Assembly (NCBI RefSeq): GCF_040719145.1
Contig: NZ_JBFDUZ010000001.1
Location: forward strand, 2,418,001-2,482,000
Direction of reading: 5' to 3'
Source of the DNA: Paenibacillus sp. JQZ6Y-1
GTDB taxonomy: Bacteria > Bacillota > Bacilli > Paenibacillales > Paenibacillaceae
DNA: 64,000 nt
Within the stretch, counting starts at the first letter, position 1. Each line of letters opens with the position of its first letter. The position numbers and the translations under genes were made by a program. This document shows, piece by piece, positions 45,713-54,612 of the stretch. A model generated the notes under the pieces. It had not been told where the DNA came from. It did not search any database and saw only the letters and a list, made by a program, of their open reading frames with translations.

Positions 45713-46873
45713 TCAGCCCCGTACCGGAGAAGGCTGCGGCGTTGGACGCCCCAGTACCCGGTAATATATTTGTTCATACTTTTCCATCATAAGATCATTG
45801 CCAAATTCTTGGCGTGCGCGTGCAATACAATTGCGACGCATCTGCTCCATCTGATCGTCGTGTTGCAGCAGCTGGATCGCATAATCTGCCATCGCTTCTG
45901 TATCGCCGATTTCTGCCAGATAGCCGGTTTCACCGTGGACGACCAGCTCAGGAATGCCACCAGCATGCGAACCGATGGTCGGCACACCGCAAGCCATCGC
46001 TTCCAGTGCAACCAGACCGAAGCTTTCCTTTTCCGAAGGCAGCATCAGAATGTCCGCGAGCGAAATCACCTGTGGAATATCGTCCTGCTTGCCGAGAAAC
46101 TGTACACGCTCCGTCAAGCCCAGCTCCTGAATACGGAATTGGATCTTCGGCAAATCGGGTCCTTCACCGACAAACAGAAGCCGTGAGGGTACCTGCTCAT
46201 TGATGCGGGCAAACGCCTCTACCACATCACCGACCCGTTTCACTGGGCGGAAGTTGGAGATGTGCATAATGATCCGATCATCACCGAAGCCAAAATCCTC
46301 GCATAGCTCTTGCGTTTCGCGCGGATAATATACCCGCTGATCCACAAAGTTATACGTCAGATCGATGTCGCGTGTAATATCGAGCAGCTCACGCGTTTCA
46401 CGGATCAAATCCTTGGAAACGGCGGTCACAGCATCACTTTCATTAATCGCCAAGCGGATCAGGTCCTTGAGCGATTCGTCCTGCGCTAGCACTGTAATAT
46501 CGGTGCCATGCAGTGTAGTTACTACTTTGAGATGATCGCCGACCATCTGCTTTGCCAGAAAAGCGCAGACCGCATGCGGCACAGCATAATGCACATGAAG
46601 CACATCCAGCTGCTGCATTTTGGCAACCTGTGCCATTTTGTTGGCGAGGGTCAGATCGTACGGCGGATATTTGAAGACATAATAGTCATTGACTTCAACT
46701 TCATGGTAAAAAATATTTTTATGAAATGTTCCTAGACGAAAAGGTACGCTATGCGAAATAAAATGCACTTCATGCCCTTTTTCGGCAAGTAGCTTGCCAA
46801 GTTCCGTAGCCACGACACCGGAGCCGCCAAGTGAGGGGTAACAAGTGATGCCTATTTTCAGCATCGTGTCCAT
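45713..46873 (-). CDS. bshA: N-acetyl-alpha-D-glucosaminyl L-malate synthase (bacillithiol step 1)
   Basis: Glycosyltransferase that joins N-acetylglucosamine from UDP-GlcNAc to malate, first step of bacillithiol. A GT4-type GT-B protein of 386 residues: SLGGSGVVATELGKLLAEKGHEV near 15 in the acceptor domain, LHGTDITVLAQD, and the nucleotide-sugar loop LLPSEKESFGLVALEAMACG near 290. AGGAG precedes the start. It is next to bshB1, which confirms the pathway. Confidence 0.95.
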   Translation of the reverse strand: MDTMLKIGITCYPSLGGSGVVATELGKLLAEKGHEVHFISHSVPFRLGTFHKNIFYHEVEVNDYYVFKYPPYDLTLANKMAQVAKMQQLDVLHVHYAVPHAVCAFLAKQMVGDHLKVVTTLHGTDITVLAQDESLKDLIRLAINESDAVTAVSKDLIRETRELLDITRDIDLTYNFVDQRVYYPRETQELCEDFGFGDDRIIMHISNFRPVKRVGDVVEAFARINEQVPSRLLFVGEGPDLPKIQFRIQELGLTERVQFLGKQDDIPQVISLADILMLPSEKESFGLVALEAMACGVPTIGSHAGGIPELVVHGETGYLAEIGDTEAMADYAIQLLQHDDQMEQMRRNCIARARQEFGNDLMMEKYEQIYYRVLGRPTPQPSPVRG

Positions 46874-46899
46874 TAGGGCAATCTCCTTTCAGTCTGCTA

Positions 46900-47595
46900 T
46901 TACAGCAGCATATCCGCCACAAACGGCGTTTTAATCACAAAGCTCTCGGCATAAGGAATCAGACTGCGCTGCCCAGCGATGGCATCGCGATACTGTACAC
47001 GTTCTACATAACCCTGCGTAAGCGGCGTTGCCACCGTATCCACACCCGCCAGACCGAATTGTGATGCATAGCAAGATAGCGCCTGCACCTTACGGTCATA
47101 CTGGGCAGTCACATCAATGACTACATTTGCCGGAACCGTATCATTAATAAAATAATAATAGATCTGCTCCACCTGCACCGGTGGTAATTCCGGCATATAG
47201 CGGCGCAGTTTAGCATTAAATACCGCTTCCTCGACCAATCGGCTGCACCATGTATGATCGGGATGTCGGTCTTCCCAATACGGGGCGAAAATAATCCGCG
47301 GCGCACATTTGCGAATCTCCGCCGTAATGGCAGACAACTGCTCCTGTGTACGCTCTAGTCCGCGATCCGGCAGACCCAGATTACTGCGGTACGCCAATCC
47401 TAGCACATCCGCCGCAGCAGCCGCTTCCTGCTGGCGCAGCTCGACGGTGCCATTGGATGACATCTCTGCATACGTCAGATCGCAGATGCCGACCTTGAGA
47501 CCGGCATCGCTATGTTTAATGATCGTGCCTGCCATGCCGATCTCCGCATCGTCGGCATGAGCGCCGAAGACGAGAATATCTAGCTTGTCGCTCAT
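46900..47595 (-). CDS. bshB1: GlcNAc-malate deacetylase (bacillithiol step 2)
   Basis: Removes the acetyl group from GlcNAc-malate. A 231-residue LmbE/PIG-L zinc deacetylase: [16 protein letters not shown] at 10-25 carries the AHxDDxE zinc site, and the second histidine motif [12 protein letters not shown] is near residue 107. It overlaps mgsA by ATGA. Confidence 0.94.
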   Translation of the reverse strand: MSDKLDILVFGAHADDAEIGMAGTIIKHSDAGLKVGICDLTYAEMSSNGTVELRQQEAAAAADVLGLAYRSNLGLPDRGLERTQEQLSAITAEIRKCAPRIIFAPYWEDRHPDHTWCSRLVEEAVFNAKLRRYMPELPPVQVEQIYYYFINDTVPANVVIDVTAQYDRKVQALSCYASQFGLAGVDTVATPLTQGYVERVQYRDAIAGQRSLIPYAESFVIKTPFVADMLL

Positions 47596-48020
47596 TTCAA
47601 TTCATCTCCGGCTGGCTTGTATTTATGAGTCAGCTCGCGCCATGCAAAATCGCCACGATCCAGCGCCTTCACCAGAATCTCGGCAGTGGCAATATTGGTC
47701 GCCACTGGAATGCCCTGTACATCACAAATGCGCAGCAATGCCGTAATATCTGGCTCATGCGGCTGAGCCATCAGCGGATCACGTAGGAAAATAATCAAAT
47801 CCAGTTCATTTTGTGCAACCAGTGCACCAATCTGCTGATCGCCACCAAGTGGACCGGACATAAAGCGGTGAATCTTCAATTCCGTCTGCTCCATAATTCG
47901 CTTGCCTGTTGTACCTGTGGAATACAGCTGATGACCGTGGAATACATGCTCATAGGCGGTGACAAAGTTAACCATTTCGTCTTTTTTACGATCGTGCGCA
48001 ACAAAAGCTATCTGGAACAT
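47592..48020 (-). CDS. mgsA: Methylglyoxal synthase
   Basis: Converts dihydroxyacetone phosphate to methylglyoxal and phosphate, a bypass when phosphate or sugar flow is unbalanced. The 142 residues show ALVAHD-like [10 protein letters not shown] at the start, STGTTGKRI (phosphate loop near 38), [14 protein letters not shown] with the catalytic aspartate region, and [14 protein letters not shown]. Its placement with bacillithiol genes, which detoxify methylglyoxal, is conserved in Bacillus. Confidence 0.96.
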   Translation of the reverse strand: MFQIAFVAHDRKKDEMVNFVTAYEHVFHGHQLYSTGTTGKRIMEQTELKIHRFMSGPLGGDQQIGALVAQNELDLIIFLRDPLMAQPHEPDITALLRICDVQGIPVATNIATAEILVKALDRGDFAWRELTHKYKPAGDELK

Positions 48021-48084
48021 GGTAATCTCCCCTAATCTATAGTCTGTGTATATTCGTTCATGCTTGGTCTATTGTGCAATACAC

Positions 48085-48888
48085 TCAATCTACAAATTGT
48101 TCAAATCCGTAGACCATACCGGTATATTCCATCACCTTCTCAATTCCGATCTTCACGCCCGGCATATAACCAGCGCGCTCGTAGGAATCGTGGCGGATTT
48201 TCAGCGATTGACCGAATGCACCAAAAATCACTTCCTGCTGTGCGAACACACCCGGCAGACGCACACTATGAATGCGGAAGCCATCATATTCGCCACCTCG
48301 TGCACCCGGAATTGTTTCTTTTTCATTCGGATTGCCTTGCTTGAAGGAATCACGTACTTCTTTGACCAGTTCTGCCGTCTTAACCGCTGTACCAGATGGT
48401 GCATCCAGCTTGTGATCGCCATGCGTCTCGATAATCTCCAAATGTGGGAAATGCTTGGCAGCCTGCGCAGCAAAGCGCATCATCAGAATCACACCAATCG
48501 AGAAGTTAGGGGCGATCAGACCGCCGATATTCGCCTGCTTGCACGCATCGTCCAGCTGTTGAATCTGCTCTGGCGTATAACCAGTTGTGCCCATCACAGG
48601 ACGCACGCCAGCAGCAATTGCCAAGGACGCATGCTCATATGCAAATTCTGGTGTTGTAAAATCAACCAGCACATCCGCCTGCACCTCGTTCAGCGCCTGC
48701 TTCAGATCGGCAACCAGCGCCACACCAGCGTGACCGACGCCTACCATCTCGCCTGCATCCTGTCCGGCATGAGAACGTCCGATGGCAGCTGCCAACTCCA
48801 GTCCTTCATCGCCCAGTACCAGCTTCACAACTTCCTTGCCCATGCGTCCACTTGCACCAGCTACAATTACTTTGATCGGTTTGCTCAT
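48085..48888 (-). CDS. dapB: 4-hydroxy-tetrahydrodipicolinate reductase
   Basis: NAD(P)H-dependent reduction in the diaminopimelate/lysine pathway, needed for cell wall. The 267 residues have VAGASGRMGKEVVKLV at 9-24 (nucleotide loop), ETHGDHKLDAPSGTA near 155-169 (substrate motif with the catalytic histidine and lysine), and a C-terminal FEQFVD. The RBS AGGAG is just ahead. This shows the organism makes lysine by the diaminopimelate route, so the LysW-type operon at 9-20 kb is not needed for lysine. Confidence 0.96.
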   Translation of the reverse strand: MSKPIKVIVAGASGRMGKEVVKLVLGDEGLELAAAIGRSHAGQDAGEMVGVGHAGVALVADLKQALNEVQADVLVDFTTPEFAYEHASLAIAAGVRPVMGTTGYTPEQIQQLDDACKQANIGGLIAPNFSIGVILMMRFAAQAAKHFPHLEIIETHGDHKLDAPSGTAVKTAELVKEVRDSFKQGNPNEKETIPGARGGEYDGFRIHSVRLPGVFAQQEVIFGAFGQSLKIRHDSYERAGYMPGVKIGIEKVMEYTGMVYGFEQFVD

Positions 48889-49042
48889 TATTTCGCTCCT
48901 TTATACGATACCCATTTATCGTTGCTGCATTATTCAGCGTGTATGATTTTCCAATAGGAATCCCTAATACCAATTACACTAGGTCTACACTATATGTGAT
49001 CTTCTATGTGTAGCATATGGATTCATGCTTTCGTTTCTTGCT

Positions 49043-49402
49043 TTATGTCTGCTCTTGTCCATCTTCCGCTTGCTCATCCTCAATACGTGTCCAGCGGTCT
49101 TTGTCGCGGGTATTGAATTTGTGCATAACCTGATTATGCGCTTCTGTCAGATCAATGCCCAACGAATTAGCAAAACAGATCGTAATGAACAAAATGTCGC
49201 CCAGTTCCAGTTCAATCGAATTGTCGGCTTCATCGCTTTTTTTCGGCTTTTCGCCATACGAGTGATTCACTTCACGCGCCAGCTCGCCTACTTCCTCCGA
49301 CATGCGTGCAAGCATCGCCAGTGGAGAAAAGTATCCTTCTTTGAACTGAGAAATGTATGCGTCTACTTCTTTTTGCATATCTGCCATTGATTTCTGTGTC
49401 AT
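49043..49402 (-). CDS. MazG-like nucleotide pyrophosphohydrolase (YpjD type)
   Basis: A 119-residue all-alpha NTP pyrophosphohydrolase, likely a house-cleaning enzyme for aberrant nucleotides. The start at 49402 has GGAGGG upstream; a longer frame adds 20 residues. ARMSEEVGELAREVNH near 33-48 and ELGDILFITICFANSLGID near 66-84 give the EExxE...ExxD metal-binding pattern. It precedes dapB as ypjD does in B. subtilis. Confidence 0.92.
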   Translation of the reverse strand: MTQKSMADMQKEVDAYISQFKEGYFSPLAMLARMSEEVGELAREVNHSYGEKPKKSDEADNSIELELGDILFITICFANSLGIDLTEAHNQVMHKFNTRDKDRWTRIEDEQAEDGQEQT

Positions 49403-49763
49403 GATTTCCCTCCATACCTTTCCATTCATTAGATTGTAACATGTATTGGTTTGCTGCCTCATTAACCGTTTTGTATGCTACAGCACAGTTCGTCTTCACA
49501 TAATACGTACCCAGCAGCATAAACATAACGTCTGCTGCATACGTATGCAGTGCTCGTTCCACGGCGTCTATGCTGCCTATTGCCGAATGTCCAACTTGCC
49601 CATATAGTAGGGAATGGAGCATCAGTATCGCTGCCCCACTAAGCTTGGTCAACCTTATGACATCATTCACACAATATATCATTACCATGTTAGCGCAAAG
49701 CCTTTTTGAAAACAAATCCTTTTTTGCTCAAAACGACATACTCAATCAATGGAGGGAGTCTAT
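49403..49763. other. Divergent intergenic region
   Basis: About 360 bases between the leftward MazG-like gene and the rightward YitT gene. It should hold both promoters; no clear -35/-10 pair, RNA structure or gene was singled out. Confidence 0.5.
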
Positions 49764-50639
49764 ATGCGACAATCCTTTTGGAAACAACTGCGCGTCATGG
49801 TGCCAATTCTGTTCGGTGCGGCGATTTATGCGTTTGGTCTACTCTATTTTATAATTCCGAACAAACTAATGGAAGGCGGCGTCACGGGGATCACGATTTT
49901 GCTCAATTATGCGTTCGGGATCGCGCCTGCGTTATCTACCCTGCTGCTTAATATTCCGCTGTTCCTAATCGGTCTGAAAATGCTAGGCTGGCGGCAAATG
50001 ATCTATACTGGCGTGGGGATCGGTTCCTTGTCCTTTTTCTTATGGTTGTTCGAACTGCTGATCAAGCTAGACTGGATTACACCGTTTCGGACAGAAAATG
50101 ATTACATACTTGCCGTGCTATATGCCGGTGTTACGCTTGGTTTAGGTCTGGGCATTGTATTTCGCTTTGGCGGCACGACTGGCGGCTCGGATATTATTGC
50201 TACCATTCTAAATCGTAGCTTCGGTTGGAGTATTGGGCAGATCATGCTAGCGCTCGATATTCTGATCATCGGCTCATCCTTATTTTTCATCTCCAAAGAG
50301 CTGGTGCTGTATACGCTTGTCACGGTGTTCATTGCAACCAAGATTATCGACTTTATTCAGGAGGGCGCGTATTCCGGCAAAGCGTTTACGATTATTAGTG
50401 ACCATGCGGAGGAGATTGCCAATCAGATCATGCTACAGCTGGATCGCGGTGTGACGCTGATTCCAGCAATTGGTGCGTACTCCAAGCAAGCCAAGCATAT
50501 GGCATACTGCGTCGTATCCAGACAAGAAATCCGACGTGTGCATATGATCGTCAAAGCGATTGATGCACGCGCATTTGTGATCATCAATGAAGTTAACGAT
50601 GTTCATGGAGAAGGCTTCCGCGAGGAGGTACGGCATTAA
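49764..50639 (+). CDS. YitT-family membrane protein (YpjC-like)
   Basis: A 291-residue integral membrane protein. The start at 49764 has GGAGGGAG upstream. Five or six hydrophobic segments cover about 10-190, including PILFGAAIYAFGLLYFIIPN and GLGIVFRFGGTTGGSDIIA, the YitT/DUF161 signature. Residues about 215-290 form the soluble DUF2179 domain (GKAFTIISDHAEEIANQI, DRGVTLIPAIGAYSK). Transport activity is suspected for the family but substrate is unknown. Confidence 0.92.
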   Translation: MRQSFWKQLRVMVPILFGAAIYAFGLLYFIIPNKLMEGGVTGITILLNYAFGIAPALSTLLLNIPLFLIGLKMLGWRQMIYTGVGIGSLSFFLWLFELLIKLDWITPFRTENDYILAVLYAGVTLGLGLGIVFRFGGTTGGSDIIATILNRSFGWSIGQIMLALDILIIGSSLFFISKELVLYTLVTVFIATKIIDFIQEGAYSGKAFTIISDHAEEIANQIMLQLDRGVTLIPAIGAYSKQAKHMAYCVVSRQEIRRVHMIVKAIDARAFVIINEVNDVHGEGFREEVRH

Positions 50640-50829
50640 TATTCCAGCGTAAATCGTTGGTCCTTTCTTATGTAGTGAAGGGCAGTGTATCATTACGCGT
50701 TTTGCTTTAATCATGTTATGCTGCCTATGTACGAGCCAAGCACCCCTACTCTGCCTACAGCATATAGGGAACATAGCATATATGGAAAGTAGCATAGACG
50801 CAGCAGCCCTTCCATTCTCAATGGTATTT

Positions 50830-50872
50830 TCAAAACAAAAAAGGCTCTACATGATGATGTAGAGCCTTTTTA
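50830..50872. terminator. Bidirectional terminator between yitT and the YpjA-like gene
   Basis: AAAAGGCTCTACAT (50839-50852) pairs with ATGTAGAGCCTTTT (50857-50870) around a GATG loop, between converging genes. Confidence 0.9.
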
Positions 50873-50964
50873 TCTATTGATTTTGTGATTTCCCAGCTAT
50901 TGTTTCCCTATTGTCAGCAAACAAGCCTCATTTATCTGAGTGATCCAATGGAAAGTAACCTAGC

Positions 50965-51624
50965 TTAATTGGCATATCGACGAGATTCATTTTCCAGCCG
51001 TTCACGCTTCGCTAGCTTCACTGCCAGCGCTCCGATCAGAGCCGATACCAGCGTTAGTGTCACTGTAAAGTTACGCACCTGATCCAGTCGATTCACTAAC
51101 TCCTGTGTCAACCACGGATATACGCCTTGCCCGTAATCCATATAATCATTCAGCAGCGTCCAACCTAGCGCCACTAGCAACGATGTCCAGCGGAAAAGGA
51201 AAAAGCGTACATACAGCAACGCTTCAATCGCCATCGCTAGATGCGATACGGTGAGCATCCAGTTTTCCCAAACAAGCTCCTGTCCAAGCGCAGCGCCCCA
51301 GAAAATCATCACAACCGCCCATACGCCATACTTCACTGACGTTACAACCGCCAGCGCTTCAAACAGCACTCGAATGCCTTTTGCCCAGCCCCTACGCGGC
51401 GGATACAGTAAAAAAACTAGTGCCACACTAAAAAACAAACTCGCCGTCGGACTGTCCGGCACAAAGACTACAATCCAAGCTGGCCAATGCTGTAGCGTAT
51501 ACTCCATTTGCAATGCGTACCAGTAATACCCGTAAATCGTCCCCAGCACATTGCAAATCAGCAACAACCACAAAAACCCGCGGCTCGTCAAAACATCCCT
51601 ACTCCAAAAATAAGAAATCGGCAT
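50965..51624 (-). CDS. YpjA-like membrane protein (DUF1405)
   Basis: A 219-residue integral membrane protein with about six hydrophobic segments. The start at 51624 is supported by GAAGGAG; a longer frame adds 55 residues of non-matching sequence. RGFLWLLLICNVLGTIYGYYWY, FVPDSPTASLFF and NDYMDYGQGVYPWL are typical of DUF1405. In B. subtilis ypjA lies next to qcrABC, but no qcr genes are seen here. Function unknown. Confidence 0.9.
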   Translation of the reverse strand: MPISYFWSRDVLTSRGFLWLLLICNVLGTIYGYYWYALQMEYTLQHWPAWIVVFVPDSPTASLFFSVALVFLLYPPRRGWAKGIRVLFEALAVVTSVKYGVWAVVMIFWGAALGQELVWENWMLTVSHLAMAIEALLYVRFFLFRWTSLLVALGWTLLNDYMDYGQGVYPWLTQELVNRLDQVRNFTVTLTLVSALIGALAVKLAKRERLENESRRYAN

Positions 51625-51767
51625 TCCCCAGTCTCCTTCATCTCGACCCTGCATCATGCAAACCCGCACACCCACAGCCCGATCACATATCCCCTTCATT
51701 GTAAAAGTACACACTGCTCTCACGCAAGACTTATATCCAAAGCCATTTTCTCCCTTAGAGCAAAACA

Positions 51768-51812
51768 GCAAAAAAAAGAAGAAGCCCACCTCTATGTATT
51801 CAGGTGGACTTC
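51768..51812 (-). terminator. Terminator after the IDEAL-domain gene
   Basis: GAAGCCCACCT (51781-51791) pairs with AGGTGGACTTC (51802-51812) with one mismatch; on the minus strand a T-rich tract follows (51768-51780). Confidence 0.8.
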
Positions 51813-51857
51813 TATCCTAAAGCATTGTGTATAGTAAATCGCAAGTAAAATATGTTA

Positions 51858-52097
51858 TTAGTGAGATAGCGTTTTGCGTTCATAATGCTCCACTTCTGGA
51901 AGTTCGACTTGAATTGCCGGTGTCAGTGAACGCAGTTCATTGGTCCATTGTTGAAAGGCTTGCTCGTCTCGTTCGACAAGAGCACGATCAATCAGTTCAT
52001 TCAGTTCTTCCACCCGATGTTCGCGAAGGACTTGATCCCATACCATCTCTGCAGCCAGACCCAACATAACTTCGTAGGTTACTTTCATCTTGTACAT
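51858..52097 (-). CDS. Small IDEAL-domain protein
   Basis: A 79-residue cytosolic protein. The start at 52097 (MYKMKV) has GGAGGTG upstream; the longer ATG adds nine residues. The C-terminal half has the IDEAL pattern: ELNELIDRALVERDEQAFQQWTNELRSL. In Bacillus the domain occurs at the end of YpiB and in short proteins such as ComK regulators. Here only this domain is present. Function unknown; protein-protein interaction is likely. Confidence 0.8.
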   Translation of the reverse strand: MYKMKVTYEVMLGLAAEMVWDQVLREHRVEELNELIDRALVERDEQAFQQWTNELRSLTPAIQVELPEVEHYERKTLSH

Positions 52098-52120
52098 AGG
52101 GCGCACCTCCATCATGCTAT

Positions 52121-52627
52121 TCATGGATTTCTGAACTCTGCTCCTTTGTCGACATAACTTTGTGTCGTTTTGGCCATCCGCTGCAAATCGTCTTCCGTCA
52201 GTTCACGAATGACGCGCGCTGGCGAGCCGAGAGCAAGAGTGTAAGGCGGTATTGTTTTGTTCTCCGTCACAATTGAACCTGCACCGATCAGCGAATATTC
52301 TCCAATATTCGCCCCATTCAGAAGGATAGCGCCCATACCGATCAGTGAACCTTTACCGATGCGGCAGCCGTGCACAATCGCTGAATGTCCGACAGAAACA
52401 TCATCTTCGATGATAAGGGGGTGAACTTCATGAACATGACCTACAGCCAGATCCTGAATGTTGCAGCGCTGTCCGATCTGCACGGGTGCGAGATCGCCCC
52501 GGAGTACCGCGTTAAACCAGACACTGCTATATTGACCGATGCTGACGTCTCCGATCAGCTTGGCGCCCTCTGCGATAAATGTATCGCTATCAACTTTGGG
52601 CCAGAGATTGTGGTAGGGTAGTAACAT
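52121..52627 (-). CDS. Gamma-class carbonic anhydrase-like hexapeptide protein
   Basis: A 168-residue left-handed beta-helix protein of the YtoA/YrdA group. Repeats run from GAKLIGDVSIGQYSSVWFNAVLRGDLAPVQIG through IGMGAILLNGANIGEYSLIGAGSIV. Histidines in VGHVHE near 68-71, VGHSA and VHGC near 79-88 are at the metal-site positions of gamma carbonic anhydrases. Many members have no proven anhydrase activity. Possible role in metal-dependent small-molecule hydration or as a scaffold. Confidence 0.88.
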   Translation of the reverse strand: MLLPYHNLWPKVDSDTFIAEGAKLIGDVSIGQYSSVWFNAVLRGDLAPVQIGQRCNIQDLAVGHVHEVHPLIIEDDVSVGHSAIVHGCRIGKGSLIGMGAILLNGANIGEYSLIGAGSIVTENKTIPPYTLALGSPARVIRELTEDDLQRMAKTTQSYVDKGAEFRNP

Positions 52628-52848
52628 GTCATCCGCTCCTTATCTGCATTTTAACCAAAATCATTGTAAGCGTATCAACAATTTTGTAAAAAATGAGGAC
52701 ATTTAAATAAAAGAATTGTCATATTTCGCAATTCCGCCCTTATTTTGTCCTATTTTGCTATGATCCATTATCGGCAATATAGCAGCTTAACACGCGATAT
52801 AAAGGCGTTATGTCGCTTCCATAGCTGCTTACTTCCAATTATAGCCAA

Positions 52849-52871
52849 ATAGCCCGGCAGATGCCAGGCTA
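52849..52871 (-). terminator. Possible terminator overlapping the phosphatase stop
   Basis: TAGCC-GGC (52850-52858) pairs with GCC-GGCTA (52863-52871) around AGAT; a weak T tract follows on the minus strand. The rest of 52628-52849 is AT-rich and holds no gene. Confidence 0.4.
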
Positions 52872-53444
52872 ATTCAGGTGATCGATATTATTATACAAAA
52901 TCGTATTCCATTTCTCCGATTCCCACTCCAAAATCGTCAAGGACAGATTGCCAATGCGTCGGCTATGCTTTTCCTGCATAAGCAGAGTAAATAGCTGCGA
53001 CATCAATCCTCCATGACTAACCACGAGAATATTATTGTTTGGAAATTGCTGACGCGTCGATTCCATAAATTCCATCGCTCGTGTGCCGAGTATATCCAGC
53101 TTTTCCTGCCCCAACTCCAATGTCTCCCAATCTGCTCCCCATTGCGCCTCACGTTCTTCCCAAGTGAGCCCCTCAATCTGACCGAAGCCTCGTTCCTTGA
53201 GCCGCTCATCCGGTTCCATCAGCGGAATATTCAGTCGCTTGGCAATAATACTCGCTGTCTCATGCGCACGCTGCAAATGGCTAGAAATGATATGATCCCA
53301 TTGGATCGGTTCTGCTGCCAGTCGTTCAGCAAGCAGCGAAGCTTGTCTGCGTCCCTCTTCATTCAACGGAATATCGCTTTGTCCCTGAATGCGTCCCAGC
53401 GCATTCCAATCCGTCAGGCCATGTCGAATCAGTCCGATTTGCAT
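52869..53444 (-). CDS. Histidine phosphatase family protein (phosphoglycerate mutase-like)
   Basis: A 191-residue phosphohydrolase. LIRHGLTDWNALGRIQGQSDIPLN at about 4-27 has the RHG phosphohistidine motif; ERGFGQIEG near 85 and VVSHGGLMSQL near 140 supply the acidic and second histidine residues. Substrate unclear: this family includes cofactor-dependent mutases, alpha-ribazole phosphatase and general phosphatases. It appears to be a lone gene. Confidence 0.9.
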   Translation of the reverse strand: MQIGLIRHGLTDWNALGRIQGQSDIPLNEEGRRQASLLAERLAAEPIQWDHIISSHLQRAHETASIIAKRLNIPLMEPDERLKERGFGQIEGLTWEEREAQWGADWETLELGQEKLDILGTRAMEFMESTRQQFPNNNILVVSHGGLMSQLFTLLMQEKHSRRIGNLSLTILEWESEKWNTILYNNIDHLN

Positions 53445-53492
53445 AAGTCGTTACGTCATCCTCTCATTATGTAACATGAAATACCTGCTTAC

Positions 53493-53813
53493 TCAGACAA
53501 ATGGGTTGCCTGCACGCGTCACTTCCTGATGAATCACCAATGGGTCAGAAATCAGACCGTACTGCTCATCCTCTGGATACGTCACTGCAATCTCCGGCTG
53601 CTCTCCAGCAAAATCGCGAATCGCTTCCCAAGACGACCAGACGGTGCACAGAAAAAAGTGTGCATATGTTCCTTGCTGCACGATTTGAATATAAGCACCC
53701 AGATTGCCTTTAATACTTTGTGAATGCTCGACACCAGTTTTGTGCAAATGCAGCTCGAATGCTTCCTGCTGTTCTAGCGGCACAATCCCGTGCCATGTTC
53801 TTGTAATTGCCAA
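53493..53813 (-). CDS. ABM-type dimeric alpha-beta barrel protein
   Basis: A 106-residue protein, probably from a TTG start at 53813, seven bases after AAGGAGGT; the only upstream ATG adds 16 poor residues. ITRTWHGIVPLEQQEAFELHL at the start and VWSSWEAIRDFAG in the middle fit the antibiotic-biosynthesis-monooxygenase/heme-oxygenase-like ferredoxin fold. No heme or cofactor residue can be assigned, so activity is unknown. Confidence 0.75.
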   Translation of the reverse strand: MAITRTWHGIVPLEQQEAFELHLHKTGVEHSQSIKGNLGAYIQIVQQGTYAHFFLCTVWSSWEAIRDFAGEQPEIAVTYPEDEQYGLISDPLVIHQEVTRAGNPFV

Positions 53814-53861
53814 TTCAGCTACCTCCTTGCATGTAGCCAAAAGTATAAACGACGCCCACAC

Positions 53862-53906
53862 AAAAAATCAACCCGCCTCCCTGCATCTATGCAGCAAAAC
53901 GGGTTA
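53862..53906 (-). terminator. Terminator after the anti-sigma gene
   Basis: AACCCG (53870-53875) pairs with CGGGTT (53900-53905), with an inner CTGCAT/ATGCAG stem, followed on the minus strand by GATTTTTTG. Confidence 0.75.
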
Positions 53907-53985
53907 GCAAGCTTCCTAACAGAAACGTTGTCGTATCTAGCGGAATATTCATTTGTCGTCAGATGTCTATTCGTTCCAGACTACT

Positions 53986-54612
53986 TTATTGAGGCCGAGG
54001 ACGCGCCAGCAGACGTAGGGATACGAGTGCTAGCAGCATACCGACGACCGACAGAATCATCCAGTACTGCGGATGACTTGGGTCCATCGGAATTACGAGC
54101 GGATCAATCAAGCCACGCTCCGATCCGGCAAAATGCAGTGAAGAGTTCATTACCGTAGTTGCATCGCTGGTAGCTACACCAGTTGGCACAATCCCATTCA
54201 CACGTTCCTGAGCGGCTTCTTTATTAAAGCTGCCGGACATTTCCAGCGTCAAAAATACAAAACTGCACAAGAAGACCGCAATCAAGCCAGCAATCCAGAA
54301 GGACAGGCGTCGACGGAACATGCGCGAGATCGGCCCACGCCGAATATCGTTTTGCATGACCCACGGCGTCTCCGCATAGATGCGTTCCATCACATTGCGG
54401 TTCACCTGCTCGGCACGCATCGTTAGTTCAGGATCATGCTCCAGCTCGGCAGCTTCCGCCTGAATCCACTCCCTGCTCTCCTGCCAGAGCGCAAACTCGG
54501 CAGCACAGTCGGGACATTCACATATATGCTTATCCAGCGCCACACGACGGGGATCGTTCGGCGCTAGATCCCAATAGATTCCGAAAACAAGTTCGGCCTC
54601 TCTGCAATTCAT
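53986..54612 (-). CDS. Membrane-bound anti-sigma factor (zinc-finger HC2 type)
   Basis: A 208-residue single-pass or two-pass membrane regulator. The N-terminal ZAS domain has H29 in DKHICECPDCAAEF, with the HxxxCxxC zinc motif that binds ECF sigma factors. Hydrophobic segments lie near 105-125 (LSFWIAGLIAVFLCSFVFLTL) and 183-203 (WMILSVVGMLLALVSLRLL), with an outer loop of about 55 residues between. It overlaps the sigma gene by ATGA, the usual sigma/anti-sigma pairing. Confidence 0.92.
   Translation of the reverse strand: MNCREAELVFGIYWDLAPNDPRRVALDKHICECPDCAAEFALWQESREWIQAEAAELEHDPELTMRAEQVNRNVMERIYAETPWVMQNDIRRGPISRMFRRRLSFWIAGLIAVFLCSFVFLTLEMSGSFNKEAAQERVNGIVPTGVATSDATTVMNSSLHFAGSERGLIDPLVIPMDPSHPQYWMILSVVGMLLALVSLRLLARPRPQ

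Noticed and set aside
45290..46186. Plus-strand frame of about 300 codons opposite cca and bshA
   Set aside because: Antisense to two well-supported genes, no motif and no ribosome binding site.
48046..48957. Plus-strand frame of about 300 codons opposite dapB
   Set aside because: Antisense to a complete dapB with all family motifs; unusual residue composition.
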